38,617 nucleotides of DNA from Clostridia bacterium (GTDB lineage: Bacteria; Bacillota; Clostridia; Christensenellales; Aristaeellaceae): assembly GCA_017936375.1 (NCBI GenBank), contig JAGBFR010000040.1, positions 1-38,617 on the forward strand. Direction: 5' to 3'. Within the stretch, counting starts at the first letter, position 1; each line of letters starts with the position of its first letter. The notes beneath the pieces are model-generated. The model saw only the letters and a program-made list of their open reading frames with translations, was not told the origin of the DNA and did no database searches. A program made the position numbers and the translations under genes. This document shows, piece after piece, positions 1 to 8,063 of this stretch.

Positions 1-99
1 CGTGCGGTCAAGATCCCAGCGAAGCTCGGGATACATATGCAGCTCCCGGCGGATGCGCACAAGCTCCTCCTGGCAGACCGGCGCGATCGTATAGTCCAT
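1..99 (-). CDS. M20-family amidohydrolase/peptidase, N-terminal fragment
   Basis: Only the first 33 codons are visible; the gene runs off the left edge. The ATG is complementary to 97-99 and is preceded by a GAGGGG-type ribosome site about 10 bases upstream. The residues RRELHMYPEL match the opening helix of M20 amidohydrolases (N-acyl-amino-acid or aminoacyl-sugar amidohydrolases), which usually starts with R-x-L-H-x-x-P-E. The metal ligands and the rest of the enzyme lie outside the window. A terminator and an extended -10 element separate it from the transporter genes, so it probably has its own promoter even though it points the same way. The family call rests on one short motif. Confidence 0.6.
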   Translation of the reverse strand, partial: MDYTIAPVCQEELVRIRRELHMYPELRWDLDRT

Positions 100-126
100 G
101 TCCGTTCATCCCCTCTCTATGGACCC

Positions 127-135
127 ATTATACCA
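127..135 (-). promoter_or_regulatory. Extended -10 promoter for the M20 gene
   Basis: On the minus strand this reads TGGTATAAT, a consensus -10 hexamer with the TGn extension, just upstream of the M20 start. No good -35 is seen because that position falls in the terminator stem. Confidence 0.55.
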
Positions 136-142
136 CAGATGC

Positions 143-171
143 AAAGAAGGGCGGAGGCCAAGCCTCCGCCC
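143..171 (-). terminator. Rho-independent terminator of the sugar ABC transporter operon
   Basis: A perfect 10-bp GC-rich stem (149-158 with 162-171, loop CAA) is followed on the minus strand by TTCTTT. It lies 40 bases after the binding-protein stop codon. Confidence 0.75.
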
Positions 172-211
172 CATAGGGTATTTCACTTGATGCCATCAGG
201 CGGGCAGATGA

Positions 212-1648
212 TTACTGCGCGAGATAGGCGTCCAGCTGAGCCTGGGCCTCGGCCTGAACAGCCTCGATGCCGGCAGCCTTCAGCTCTTCCTGGATGGTCG
301 GGAGCATCGCGTCGATGTCCAGCGTGCCGGTGAGCATCTCAGCGGTGTACTTCTCCATGACGGCGGAGCAGGCCGCGCACTCGGCCTCAACATTGGCCTT
401 GTCGAAGGTGAAGGTGCCCAGGGTGGACACGATCGCATTCTCGTAATCCTTGAAGATCTCGTTCCAATCGTAGTAGGAATCGGTGGTGCAGGAGGCGTTC
501 ACAACAGAGCCGGTGACGAAGCCGTCCATGGACCAGTTGTTGTTGCCCTGCTCGGTGCGCTCGACGACCTTATTGCCGTTGACCTCGGTGTAGTTGAAGT
601 GCGTTCCTTCAACGCCGTAGCGGAGGATGTCGCGGAAGGTGCGGTCGGTGTTGAGCAGCTCGAGGTACTTCAGGCACGCGATGGCCTGCTCCTCAGAAGC
701 GGCGGCGTTGATCGCGTTCATCGCGCCGCGCATGGTGGCGGTGGACATGAACGGGCCGGCGTAGCTCGCGCCGTGGACAACGATGCCCGCCCAGCTGGAG
801 TAACCGGCGTAGTAGCCCTTCCAGGCAGAGCCGGAACGGACAGCAGCACGGATGTCAGAGCCGATGGACTCGATGGTGGCAGCGTCCGGGTTGATGTAGC
901 CCAGCTCATACCACTTGTGGAGCAGCTGATAGCGCTCCATCAGAACCTCATCCTCCCAGAACGGGATGATCTTGTTCTCACGGTCGGTGCCGGCGAGGTG
1001 ATACGGAGAGCAGAGGTAGCTGCCCGCGATCCACTGCGCGCTGTTGGTCATGCCGGTCAGGCCGCCCTTACCCATCATCAGCGGGTACAGGTCGGTGTAG
1101 TTCTCCTTGTACGCCTTGAGCAGCGGCTCAAGATCGGCGAACGCCATTTCGTCCGGAAGCTCGCAGCCGATGGCCTCGAAGCGTTCCTTGTCCAGACGGA
1201 AGAACTGCTGGCTGGCCATATCCTTCAGGGTCGGCACAGCGTAGATCTTGCCGTTCAGGGAGCCGGCGACGTCCCAGTACTTCTGATCGATGGTCTCGTA
1301 GAGCGCCGGGGTAGCGGTCTTGACCAGATCAGTGATGTCATAGAACATCTCATTGTAGGCGTTGGACGCGAAGTCGTTCGCCCAGTCGCAGGTGAAGGTC
1401 ATGTCGTAGGGCTCGCCGGTCTGCATGCCCAGACCGAACTGCTCGTCGTTCTTGAAGATGAGCTCGACTTCCACGCCGATCTTCTCAGCGGAGTAGGCAT
1501 TGGCCGCATCGACGACCAGCTGCGTGTCGATCGGAGCGTCGCCGCTGGCGTAGACCCACCAGATGATCTTCTGGGTCTCGGCAGAGGCCGTGCAGGCGAT
1601 GGCGAGCACGAGCGCAAGCGCCAGAACGAGGGAGAGAATCTTCTTCAT
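212..1648 (-). CDS. ABC transporter extracellular sugar-binding protein
   Basis: 478 residues. Residues 1-24 form a typical signal peptide (MKK, hydrophobic core, ending in TASA before ETQ). A cysteine at residue 19 could alternatively be a lipoprotein site, but the lipobox (AIAC) is weak. The mature part resembles family-1 extracellular solute-binding proteins of the DUF3502-containing group, which pair with LplB/YtcP permeases and bind oligosaccharides outside the cell. The start has an AAAGGAGGT ribosome site 6 bases away. It is third in the operon after the two permeases and is followed by a terminator, the usual order for this transporter class. No ATPase is encoded here; such systems generally use a shared MsmX-like ATPase encoded elsewhere. 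The substrate is inferred only from the neighbouring glycosidase and kinase genes. Confidence 0.9.
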   Translation of the reverse strand: MKKILSLVLALALVLAIACTASAETQKIIWWVYASGDAPIDTQLVVDAANAYSAEKIGVEVELIFKNDEQFGLGMQTGEPYDMTFTCDWANDFASNAYNEMFYDITDLVKTATPALYETIDQKYWDVAGSLNGKIYAVPTLKDMASQQFFRLDKERFEAIGCELPDEMAFADLEPLLKAYKENYTDLYPLMMGKGGLTGMTNSAQWIAGSYLCSPYHLAGTDRENKIIPFWEDEVLMERYQLLHKWYELGYINPDAATIESIGSDIRAAVRSGSAWKGYYAGYSSWAGIVVHGASYAGPFMSTATMRGAMNAINAAASEEQAIACLKYLELLNTDRTFRDILRYGVEGTHFNYTEVNGNKVVERTEQGNNNWSMDGFVTGSVVNASCTTDSYYDWNEIFKDYENAIVSTLGTFTFDKANVEAECAACSAVMEKYTAEMLTGTLDIDAMLPTIQEELKAAGIEAVQAEAQAQLDAYLAQ

Positions 1649-1707
1649 AGTGGTACCTCCTTTTTATCAACATAAACGGCAGTTCAAGCCGTTCGTTGCG
1701 CAGGGAA

Positions 1708-2640
1708 TCAGCCCTTGACGGCGCCAATGGTCAGGCCGCCGACGAAGTAGCGCTGGAAGAACGGGTACGAGCAGGCAATCGGGATGACGACGACCATGAC
1801 GATGGCCATGCGCATCGTCTCCGACGGGAGATTTCTCATCGTCTCCTCGCGGAAGTAATCTTCATTGCGCGCCATGAAGGAAATGTTCTTCTCAATGGAA
1901 ATGAGCACGTACTGAAGCGGGTACAGGTCGCGGTGGTTGCTGTCGATGTAGAGCATCGCGCCGTACCATGCATTCCAGTAGTTGAAGGTCAGGAACAGGC
2001 CGATCGTCGCGATGACCGGCAGAGAAATCGGCAGCACCAGCTGGGTGAAGATGCGCAGCTGGCTCGCGCCGTCGATCTTGCCGGACTCGATGATGGAATC
2101 AGGCACCGTCGTCTGGAAGAACGTGCGCATGACGACGACATAGAATGTCGAGCACGCGCCCGGGAGGATCATCGCCCAGTAGGTGTTCTTGAGATGATAA
2201 ATCTGGGTATTGACCATGTAGCGGGCGACAAGGCCGCCGGAGAAGAGCATCGGGATGATCAGCATCCACGTGTAGAAGCCCTTCATGTAGTAATTCGGCC
2301 GGGACAGCACATAGCCCAGCGTTGAGGTCAGCACGAGGCCGATCAGCGTGCCCACGAGCGTGATGCCCACGGAATTGACGAAGGCGCGGCCAATGTAATC
2401 CTTGGACTGCCACAGATACTTGTACGATTCAATGGACAATTCCGCCGGGAAGAAGCTGTATCCATTCTGCGCGATGGACGCTTCAGACGAAATCGAGATG
2501 ACGAATACGAACACAACCGGCAGGAACGTGATGATCGCCAGCAGGATGAAGATCAGGGTGAAGACGGCATTTGTCGTGCCCTTGATGCTGTTAAAGCGGG
2601 CAAAACCGTCCTGATAGACCTTTTTCTTTGCGTTTGCCAT
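1708..2640 (-). CDS. Sugar ABC transporter permease, YtcP/LplC type
   Basis: 310 residues from the ATG at 2640, chosen over a longer open frame because AAAGGAG lies 9 bases upstream and MANAKKKVYQ is a typical short cytoplasmic N terminus. About six hydrophobic helices are visible. The cytoplasmic EAA loop, which contacts the ATPase, reads ESGKIDGASQLRIFTQLVLP near residues 200-220. This is the second permease of a CUT1-type importer (COG0395). It sits 25 bases downstream of the partner permease and 59 bases upstream of the binding-protein gene, so the three are probably co-transcribed. Confidence 0.92.
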   Translation of the reverse strand: MANAKKKVYQDGFARFNSIKGTTNAVFTLIFILLAIITFLPVVFVFVISISSEASIAQNGYSFFPAELSIESYKYLWQSKDYIGRAFVNSVGITLVGTLIGLVLTSTLGYVLSRPNYYMKGFYTWMLIIPMLFSGGLVARYMVNTQIYHLKNTYWAMILPGACSTFYVVVMRTFFQTTVPDSIIESGKIDGASQLRIFTQLVLPISLPVIATIGLFLTFNYWNAWYGAMLYIDSNHRDLYPLQYVLISIEKNISFMARNEDYFREETMRNLPSETMRMAIVMVVVIPIACSYPFFQRYFVGGLTIGAVKG

Positions 2641-2665
2641 GGTGCATGTCTCCTTTCCGCCGGAA

Positions 2666-3646
2666 TCAGAACAGACCGCTCTCCGGGTCGATCTTCTTGA
2701 CGACGATGTTGGAGAAGACCAGCAGGATACAGCCAAGCACGCTCTGCAGCAGCGCGACCGCGGAAGAATAATTGTAATTGTTGCTCTGAATCAATGCCTT
2801 GTGCACGTAGACGTCCAGCGTCTGCGTCACGTTGATCAGGGAGTTCGAGTCGCGCGTGACCTGGAAGAACAGGCCGAAGTCCGTCGAAAAGATGCTGCCG
2901 ACGTTCATGATGAACATGATGGAGATGACCGGGCGCAGCAGCGGCACGGTGATGCCCCATGTCTGCTGCCATTTGCTCGCACCGTCGATGACCGCACTCT
3001 CATAGAGGCTCTGGTCGATGCCCGTGATCGTCGCCATGTAGACGACCATCGAGTAGCCGAACGTCTTCCACGTGTTGATAAACGTCAGCAGATAGGGCCA
3101 GTACTTGGGCTCCTGATACCAGAGGATCGCCTCGCCGCCCATCGCCGTGATCAGGGAATTGACAAGGCCCTTATCGGTGGAGAGGAACGCATAGACAAAG
3201 TAGCTGATGACGACCCAGGACAGGAAGTGCGGCAGGAAGACCGCCGTCTGGCAGACCTTCGCCACCTTGCGCGAATGCAGCTGAGTGATCATGATCGCCA
3301 GCGCGACAGGGAGCGTCACGCCGATGAGCAGGAAGACCACGTTGTAGCCGATGGTATTGCGGAAGATATTGGCGATGTCCGGCGAGCGGAAGAGGAACTC
3401 GAAATTCTTCAGTCCCACCCACTTGCTGGAGACGAACAGGCTGTAGAGGAATCCCTTGCCGGGCTTATACTTGTAATTCTTGAACGCAAAGACGATGCCG
3501 AACATCGGCACATAGCAGAAGGCGATCAGCCATGCGATCGTCGGAAAGGACAGGAGCGTCAATTCAAGATCGTCCCACGTAAAGCGCCTGCGCTTCCTTT
3601 TCACGATGTGCGCGCCATCCTTGGCCGCGAGATTATCCCCACGCAT
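2666..3646 (-). CDS. Sugar ABC transporter permease, LplB type
   Basis: 326 residues and first gene of the transporter operon. The start has GGAGG 7 bases upstream. A basic N-terminal stretch (KRKRRR) precedes the first membrane helix, as is usual for LplB-like permeases (COG4209). About six membrane segments follow, and the EAA loop ESAVIDGASKWQQTWGITVP is clear. It should form a heterodimeric channel with the next gene's product. A well-placed promoter lies upstream in the divergent region shared with the kinase operon. Confidence 0.92.
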   Translation of the reverse strand: MRGDNLAAKDGAHIVKRKRRRFTWDDLELTLLSFPTIAWLIAFCYVPMFGIVFAFKNYKYKPGKGFLYSLFVSSKWVGLKNFEFLFRSPDIANIFRNTIGYNVVFLLIGVTLPVALAIMITQLHSRKVAKVCQTAVFLPHFLSWVVISYFVYAFLSTDKGLVNSLITAMGGEAILWYQEPKYWPYLLTFINTWKTFGYSMVVYMATITGIDQSLYESAVIDGASKWQQTWGITVPLLRPVISIMFIMNVGSIFSTDFGLFFQVTRDSNSLINVTQTLDVYVHKALIQSNNYNYSSAVALLQSVLGCILLVFSNIVVKKIDPESGLF

Positions 3647-3709
3647 GATTCGTCCTCCGTTTCCCCCGGGATTGCACCGACGGCGGCGACGCCGCCTGCG
3701 GATAATTCA

Positions 3710-3738
3710 GTATATCACAGCCGCCAAATGATAGCAAG
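3710..3738 (-). promoter_or_regulatory. Sigma-A type promoter of the ABC transporter operon
   Basis: On the minus strand the -35 TTGCTA (3733-3738) and the -10 TATACT (3710-3715) are separated by exactly 17 bases, about 65 bases before the LplB start. Confidence 0.65.
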
Positions 3739-3801
3739 TATTTTTCAACCCTTTTTATAAATGCAATTTTACTGGCAGGAAGTATGACGGCAGCGTCGAA
3801 T

Positions 3802-3817
3802 TAGTAATCAGTTACTA
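3802..3817. promoter_or_regulatory. Palindrome TAGTAA-tcag-TTACTA, candidate operator
   Basis: A perfect 6-bp inverted repeat with a 4-base centre lies in the divergent intergenic region between the transporter and the kinase operon. The TTAGT...ACTA arms resemble operator halves of ROK/XylR-type repressors, and a ROK regulator is encoded at the end of the plus-strand operon. Assignment to that regulator is an inference. A second short palindrome (GGGAG-gatt-CTCCC, 3827-3840) follows. Confidence 0.4.
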
Positions 3818-3881
3818 TGCCCTGACGGGAGGATTCTCCCTGCATATATGGTTATTCAGCACAGATGAGGAGGCGAAGCAT

Positions 3882-4847
3882 ATGAAATACGATCTGCTGA
3901 TCGGCATTGACGGCGGCGGAACGCATTCCACGGCTGCAGCCGCGTGGCCGGACGGCCGCATCGCTGCCGTCGCTTACGGCGACGGTCTGAATTATCATCA
4001 CATCGGCATTGAAAAGGTCCGTCTGCGCATGGAGGAGATGGTCGCCGTCCTGTGCGAAAAGGCGGGCGCCAGCCATCCGCTCGTCTGCGTGGGCATGTCC
4101 GCGCTGGACGCGCCCGCGGACGAAGCGACCCTCGCCCAGTTCACCACGGGAATCCTTAAGCCCGGCCAGCTGGATCTCCAGTCCGACGCCTATGCCGCGC
4201 TGATGGGCTTCACCCGCGGCAGACCGGGCATGATCGTCATCTGCGGCACGGGCTCCATGCTCCTTCTGCTCGACGAGGAAGGCCGCCAGCATGTCAGCGG
4301 CGGCTGGGGCTATCTGCTTGCCGACGAGGGAAGCAGCTATACCCTCGCGCGCGAGGCGCTCCTCGCCGTCATCGACGCCTATGAGGGGCTGGGCGAGCCC
4401 ACCGCGCTGACCGGGCATGCGCTTGACTACTTCGGCGTCAGCTCCCCGCGCATGATCATCGACAAGGTATACGCGCCCGACTTTACGCCCGACAGGCTGG
4501 CGGGCTTTGCGCGCCATGTGCTCGCGGAGGCGGAAAACGGCGAGCCGGTCGCCGGCGCCATCCTCCGGCGCACCATGCCGCGCCTCGCCGCGCAGGCGGC
4601 GCAGCTGATGAAGAAATCGCCGGATGCCTGTCAGGTCGGCCTGTACGGCGGCGTGTTCATGCACAGCGCCGCGGCGCGCGCCTGCTTTACCGATACCCTC
4701 TGCCGCCTTGCGCCGCAGGCGCAGATCTGCCCGCTGGATTACCCGCCGGAGCTGGGCGCCATCATTCACCTGATGCGCAAAGAGGGCATTCTCTGCCCCA
4801 GCGTCCTCGCGCAGCTCAAAGCCACCTATGAGGAGGTTCGGTCATGA
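3882..4847 (+). CDS. BadF/BadG-type ATPase, N-acetylglucosamine-kinase-like
   Basis: 321 residues, ASKHA-fold sugar kinase-like protein (COG2971). The phosphate-1 loop GIDGGGTHSTAA is at residues 7-18 and the phosphate-2 region ICGTGSM at about 118-124, followed by the GGWGYLLADEGS block typical of eukaryotic-type GlcNAc kinases and their bacterial relatives. The length is normal for the family. The ATG has GAGGAGG about 9 bases upstream. The gene overlaps the following SIS gene by four bases (ATGA), implying translational coupling. The likely role is cytoplasmic phosphorylation of an amino sugar (GlcNAc, glucosamine or a close relative) released from the imported glycan. The exact substrate cannot be read from sequence. 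Confidence 0.85.
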   Translation: MKYDLLIGIDGGGTHSTAAAAWPDGRIAAVAYGDGLNYHHIGIEKVRLRMEEMVAVLCEKAGASHPLVCVGMSALDAPADEATLAQFTTGILKPGQLDLQSDAYAALMGFTRGRPGMIVICGTGSMLLLLDEEGRQHVSGGWGYLLADEGSSYTLAREALLAVIDAYEGLGEPTALTGHALDYFGVSSPRMIIDKVYAPDFTPDRLAGFARHVLAEAENGEPVAGAILRRTMPRLAAQAAQLMKKSPDACQVGLYGGVFMHSAAARACFTDTLCRLAPQAQICPLDYPPELGAIIHLMRKEGILCPSVLAQLKATYEEVRS

Positions 4848-5581
4848 ACGCGATTCACACCTATTTTGATAACCTGAGCGCGCTGCTCGCCCGCACGCAG
4901 AAGACGCAGGCGGACGCCATGGAGCGCGCCGCGCAGAAGATCGCCGAAAGCCTTAAAGCCGGCGGCATGATCTACACCTTCGGCACAGGCCACGGCCATC
5001 TGCTCGCGCTGGAGATCTTCTACCGTGCAGGCGGCATGGCGCGCATCTGCCCGATTCTGGACGAAAAGCTGATGCTCCACATCAGCGCCGCGGGCAGCAC
5101 GCTCGAGGAGCGCAAAGAAGAATGGCTCCCCATCCTCCTTGAGCGCTATCCCATCAAGGCGGGCGACGTGCTCATCTCCATCTCCAATTCCGGCAGAAAC
5201 GCCGTGCCCGTGCTGCTGGCCCGCGAGGCGCAGAAGCGAGGCGCCTTCGTCATCGCGCTGACCAGCCTCCAGCACACCATGGCCGTCACCTCCCGCAACA
5301 GCCTGAATCTCCGCCTGTTTGAAACGGCGGATCTGGTCCTTGACAACGGCGGCGTGCTGGGCGACGCCTCCGTGTCCTTTGCCGACGGCGCCATGGTCGG
5401 CCCGACGTCCACCGCCATCGGCGCGGCCATCCTTCAGGCGATCGTCTGCCGGGTGAAGGAGCTCTCCCTTGAGGAGGGCTTTGAGGCCGACTTCTTCAAA
5501 TCCAGCAACGTGGACGGCGGCGACGAGTGGAACGACCGCCTGATCGAGCAATACAGCGCCATCATCCCCGGACTTGGCTAA
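4844..5581 (+). CDS. SIS-domain sugar isomerase-like protein
   Basis: 245 residues, a single SIS (sugar isomerase) domain of the COG4821 type. The phosphosugar-binding features TFGTGHGHLLALEIFYRAGG (about 45-64) and ISISNSGRNAVPVLLAREA (about 110-128) are visible. These proteins bind phosphorylated sugars, and several act as isomerases, deaminases or etherases. Start and stop are tightly packed: ATGA overlap with the kinase upstream, and the next ribosome site directly after its stop. Together with the kinase this suggests sequential phosphorylation and isomerisation of an amino sugar or N-acyl sugar. A MurQ-like lyase is less likely because the MurQ signature is absent. Confidence 0.85.
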   Translation: MNAIHTYFDNLSALLARTQKTQADAMERAAQKIAESLKAGGMIYTFGTGHGHLLALEIFYRAGGMARICPILDEKLMLHISAAGSTLEERKEEWLPILLERYPIKAGDVLISISNSGRNAVPVLLAREAQKRGAFVIALTSLQHTMAVTSRNSLNLRLFETADLVLDNGGVLGDASVSFADGAMVGPTSTAIGAAILQAIVCRVKELSLEEGFEADFFKSSNVDGGDEWNDRLIEQYSAIIPGLG

Positions 5582-5594
5582 AGGAGGCTTTCCC

Positions 5595-6818
5595 ATGCGC
5601 GCTGGCTATGGCAAATCCGAACTGACCCCGCCGATGGGCGTTGAGCTCGCGGGCTACGGCTACTACCTGGGCCGCTGCGCACAGTCCGTGCGCGATCCGC
5701 TCTATGCCCGGGCGATGATGATCGAAAACGGCGCCCTGCGCACGCTGATCATCTGCTGCGACCTGCTCGGCCTGAGCCGCGCGGTCTGCGGCGCCGTCTT
5801 TGCGCACGCCAGGACGCTGGGCGTCCCCGAGGAGCACATCCTCATCGTGAGCATCCACACACACACGGGCCCGACGATCAAATACCACGAGGGCTGCGGC
5901 TTTGTCAGCGACGATTATGTCGCCACCGTCGCTCCTGCCATCTGCCGGGCTGTCGACGCGGCGGCCGCCGATCTTGACGACGTAAATGCGCTCGAGTATA
6001 TCTGCGCGCCGTTTGAAGGGGATCACATCTATAACCGCACCATCAAGGACGGCCCTGTGGACCGCCATGTGCGCGGCTTCCTGATGACCCGGGCAGAGAA
6101 GGCGGATATCGCCGTCGTGAGCGCCGCCTGCCACGGCGTATTCCGCGGGCGCGTCACTGCCGTCTCCGCAGACTTTGCCGGCGAAATCTGCCGCCGACTC
6201 GACGCGCAGGGCCTGTGCAGCCTGTATCTCAACGGCCTGTGCGGCGACATCGACCCGACGAAGCAGGACGACGCGCTGCTCGATTCCTTTGCAGCGCTCG
6301 TCGTATCCCGCTTTAACGAAAGCAAAAAGCCGCTGCCGACGACCCTCAGCGCCGGCAGTTTCCCCTTTACGCTGAGGCTGACCCCTGTTAAAATAGAAGA
6401 TATCAGGGAGGCTGCCGCGCAGGCCGCCGCCCGTGCCGGCGGAGAAGCTATGCCCGCCGCGCGCGTCGCCCGCACATGGGAGCGGGAGATGCTCGAAAAG
6501 TTCGCCCGGCTGAGCGAGACGGAGGATATCGTCACCAAGTACATCCTGCTCGGCGGCGTGCCCGTCATGGCGCTGCCGTTCGAGGGCTTTACCCAGATCG
6601 GCATGGATATCCGCAGGATCTGCGGGCGCGAGGATGCGCTCGTCCTCGGCTGCGCAGAGGAGCTCCTCGGCTACCTGCCCACCAAGGGCGACATCGCCCG
6701 CGGTACATACGCCGCGCTTGAATCCACATTCCTGTACAAGCGACTGCCCGTCGTCCCCGGAGAGGCGGAGCGCCTCGGCGAAGAGATGGGCTTCGCACTT
6801 GAAAGGGTATTGTCATGA
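5595..6818 (+). CDS. Neutral-ceramidase-like hydrolase lacking the ceramidase serine
   Basis: 407 residues. The start at 5595 is chosen because AAGGAGG (5581-5587) precedes it by 7 bases. The N terminus (GKSELTPPMGVELAGYG) and the HTHTGP motif at residues 88-93 fit the neutral/alkaline non-lysosomal ceramidase N-terminal domain, a zinc-dependent amidase fold; His180 (CHG) is another likely metal ligand. In true ceramidases the conserved GDxSPN loop supplies the catalytic serine; here it is GDIDP, with Asp220 at the serine position, so activity on ceramide is doubtful. There is no signal peptide, so the protein is cytoplasmic, unlike secreted ceramidases. It overlaps the ROK gene by 4 bases. 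An amidase or hydrolase acting on an N-acyl sugar is a plausible inference from the neighbours. Confidence 0.75.
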   Translation: MRAGYGKSELTPPMGVELAGYGYYLGRCAQSVRDPLYARAMMIENGALRTLIICCDLLGLSRAVCGAVFAHARTLGVPEEHILIVSIHTHTGPTIKYHEGCGFVSDDYVATVAPAICRAVDAAAADLDDVNALEYICAPFEGDHIYNRTIKDGPVDRHVRGFLMTRAEKADIAVVSAACHGVFRGRVTAVSADFAGEICRRLDAQGLCSLYLNGLCGDIDPTKQDDALLDSFAALVVSRFNESKKPLPTTLSAGSFPFTLRLTPVKIEDIREAAAQAAARAGGEAMPAARVARTWEREMLEKFARLSETEDIVTKYILLGGVPVMALPFEGFTQIGMDIRRICGREDALVLGCAEELLGYLPTKGDIARGTYAALESTFLYKRLPVVPGEAERLGEEMGFALERVLS

Positions 6819-7966
6819 AGTCATTTGATCAATCCGCCATCAGAAGGCAGAATGTCCGCAGCATTTTGGATCTGCTGACACTCCAGTCGCCCAGAACGCG
6901 CCAATCCCTGGCCGAGGCGACCGGGCTGAGCCTGATGACGGTGACCAATCTGATCGACCAGCTCAAGGAGCAGCATGTGCTTGAGCTGGTTCCCGTCGCC
7001 CGCAGCGGAAAAGGCAAGCCCGCATCCGGCAGAAAGGCGGAGAATATCTCCCTGAGCGGCGCACACCACGCGTGGCTGATCGTCGACCTGTCCGGCGCAA
7101 GCTTCCGCTATGCGCTGCTGGGCTTTGATCTTTCCGTGATTCTTGAAAGGAACTGCATCAGCAGCGGCGCCTATCTGCCGCGGCTGGAAGCCTTCCTCTG
7201 CAGCACCCGCGATGAGATCGCCCCCTATCTTCAGGATCGTCTGCTGCTCGGCGTGGCGGTCGTCACGCCCGGCCCCTATGAAATCAGCAGCGACACCGTG
7301 TACAACCAGCGCCTGCCGGAGCTCAACGACGTCCGGATCAAGGCGCTGATGCAGCGCTGTCTGGGCGATTACGATTACTATGTGGATGAGGACGTCAAGT
7401 TCGCCGTGCGCGCCTTCTCCCCCCTCATCGAGCAGGAGCCCTGCGAATTGCTCTATTATCTGTTCATCGGCGAGGGCGTCGGCGGCGCGGCCGTCCACGG
7501 AGGCAACATGCTTCGCGGCTTCAACGCCACCGCGGGCGACGCAGGTCAGATGCGGGACCGCACCGGCGCAACCTACGAGAGCCGCCTTTCCCTTCCCGCC
7601 TTCGCCGCAGCGCTCGGCTGTGACGGCGGCAGCGCAAAGCAAATGCTCGAGCGCCTTCAGCGCGAGGCGCAGGAGTACCCCCGCGAATACCTCAGCGCGC
7701 TTGCACAGGCAGCGGATACCGCAGGCAGCATGCTCCACGGCGTGCTCTGGCTGCTCGACCCAAGCCATATCATCATCGACTGCCGCTACGCCACGCCCTT
7801 TGAGGACGCCTTCATCGGCATGATCGTCAGCAGCCTGTCCGCCCGCTTCTCCGGCACAGGCCGCAGCCTCCCCTCCATCGTCCCCGCGCCTCAGGGAATG
7901 ACCAGCATCACGCGCGGCGCTGTGCAGGTGCTGCAGCGGGAGTGGATTGCAAGGATTCTGGCATAA
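6815..7966 (+). CDS. ROK-family transcriptional regulator
   Basis: 383 residues. An N-terminal winged helix-turn-helix (residues about 10-65; RQSLAEATGLSLMTVTNLID is the recognition region) precedes a ROK sugar-kinase-like domain. The kinase-like part is degenerate: the usual D-x-G-G-T ATP loop reads VDLSGASFRYALLG, and the Cys/His zinc site (C-x-C-G-x-x-G-C) normally found after the GEGVGGAA block is missing. It is therefore a regulator rather than a kinase. It is last in the four-gene operon and coupled to the previous gene by ATGA. It probably senses the pathway sugar and may act on the palindrome in the divergent region at 3802-3817; that link is inferred. Confidence 0.88.
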   Translation: MKSFDQSAIRRQNVRSILDLLTLQSPRTRQSLAEATGLSLMTVTNLIDQLKEQHVLELVPVARSGKGKPASGRKAENISLSGAHHAWLIVDLSGASFRYALLGFDLSVILERNCISSGAYLPRLEAFLCSTRDEIAPYLQDRLLLGVAVVTPGPYEISSDTVYNQRLPELNDVRIKALMQRCLGDYDYYVDEDVKFAVRAFSPLIEQEPCELLYYLFIGEGVGGAAVHGGNMLRGFNATAGDAGQMRDRTGATYESRLSLPAFAAALGCDGGSAKQMLERLQREAQEYPREYLSALAQAADTAGSMLHGVLWLLDPSHIIIDCRYATPFEDAFIGMIVSSLSARFSGTGRSLPSIVPAPQGMTSITRGAVQVLQREWIARILA

Positions 7967-7985
7967 GCACCTACCTTAATAAAGC

Positions 7986-8038
7986 AAAAGACCTGCATGA
8001 CAGGGATGCTCAGCCATCCCCCGCATGCAGGTCTTTTT
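7986..8038. terminator. Bidirectional terminator between ROK and alpha-mannosidase genes
   Basis: A 14-bp stem (7986-7999 with 8024-8037; AAAAGACCTGCATG paired with its complement) encloses a second stem GGGATG/CATCCC. T runs exist on both strands, so it can serve both convergent transcription units. Confidence 0.85.
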
Positions 8039-8063
8039 ATATCTTCTTTAGACGCCGCTTCCG

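Noticed and set aside
2641-2736. 32-codon N-terminal extension of the YtcP-type permease
   Set aside because: It overlaps the LplB coding end and has no ribosome site, while the ATG at 2640 has AAAGGAG.
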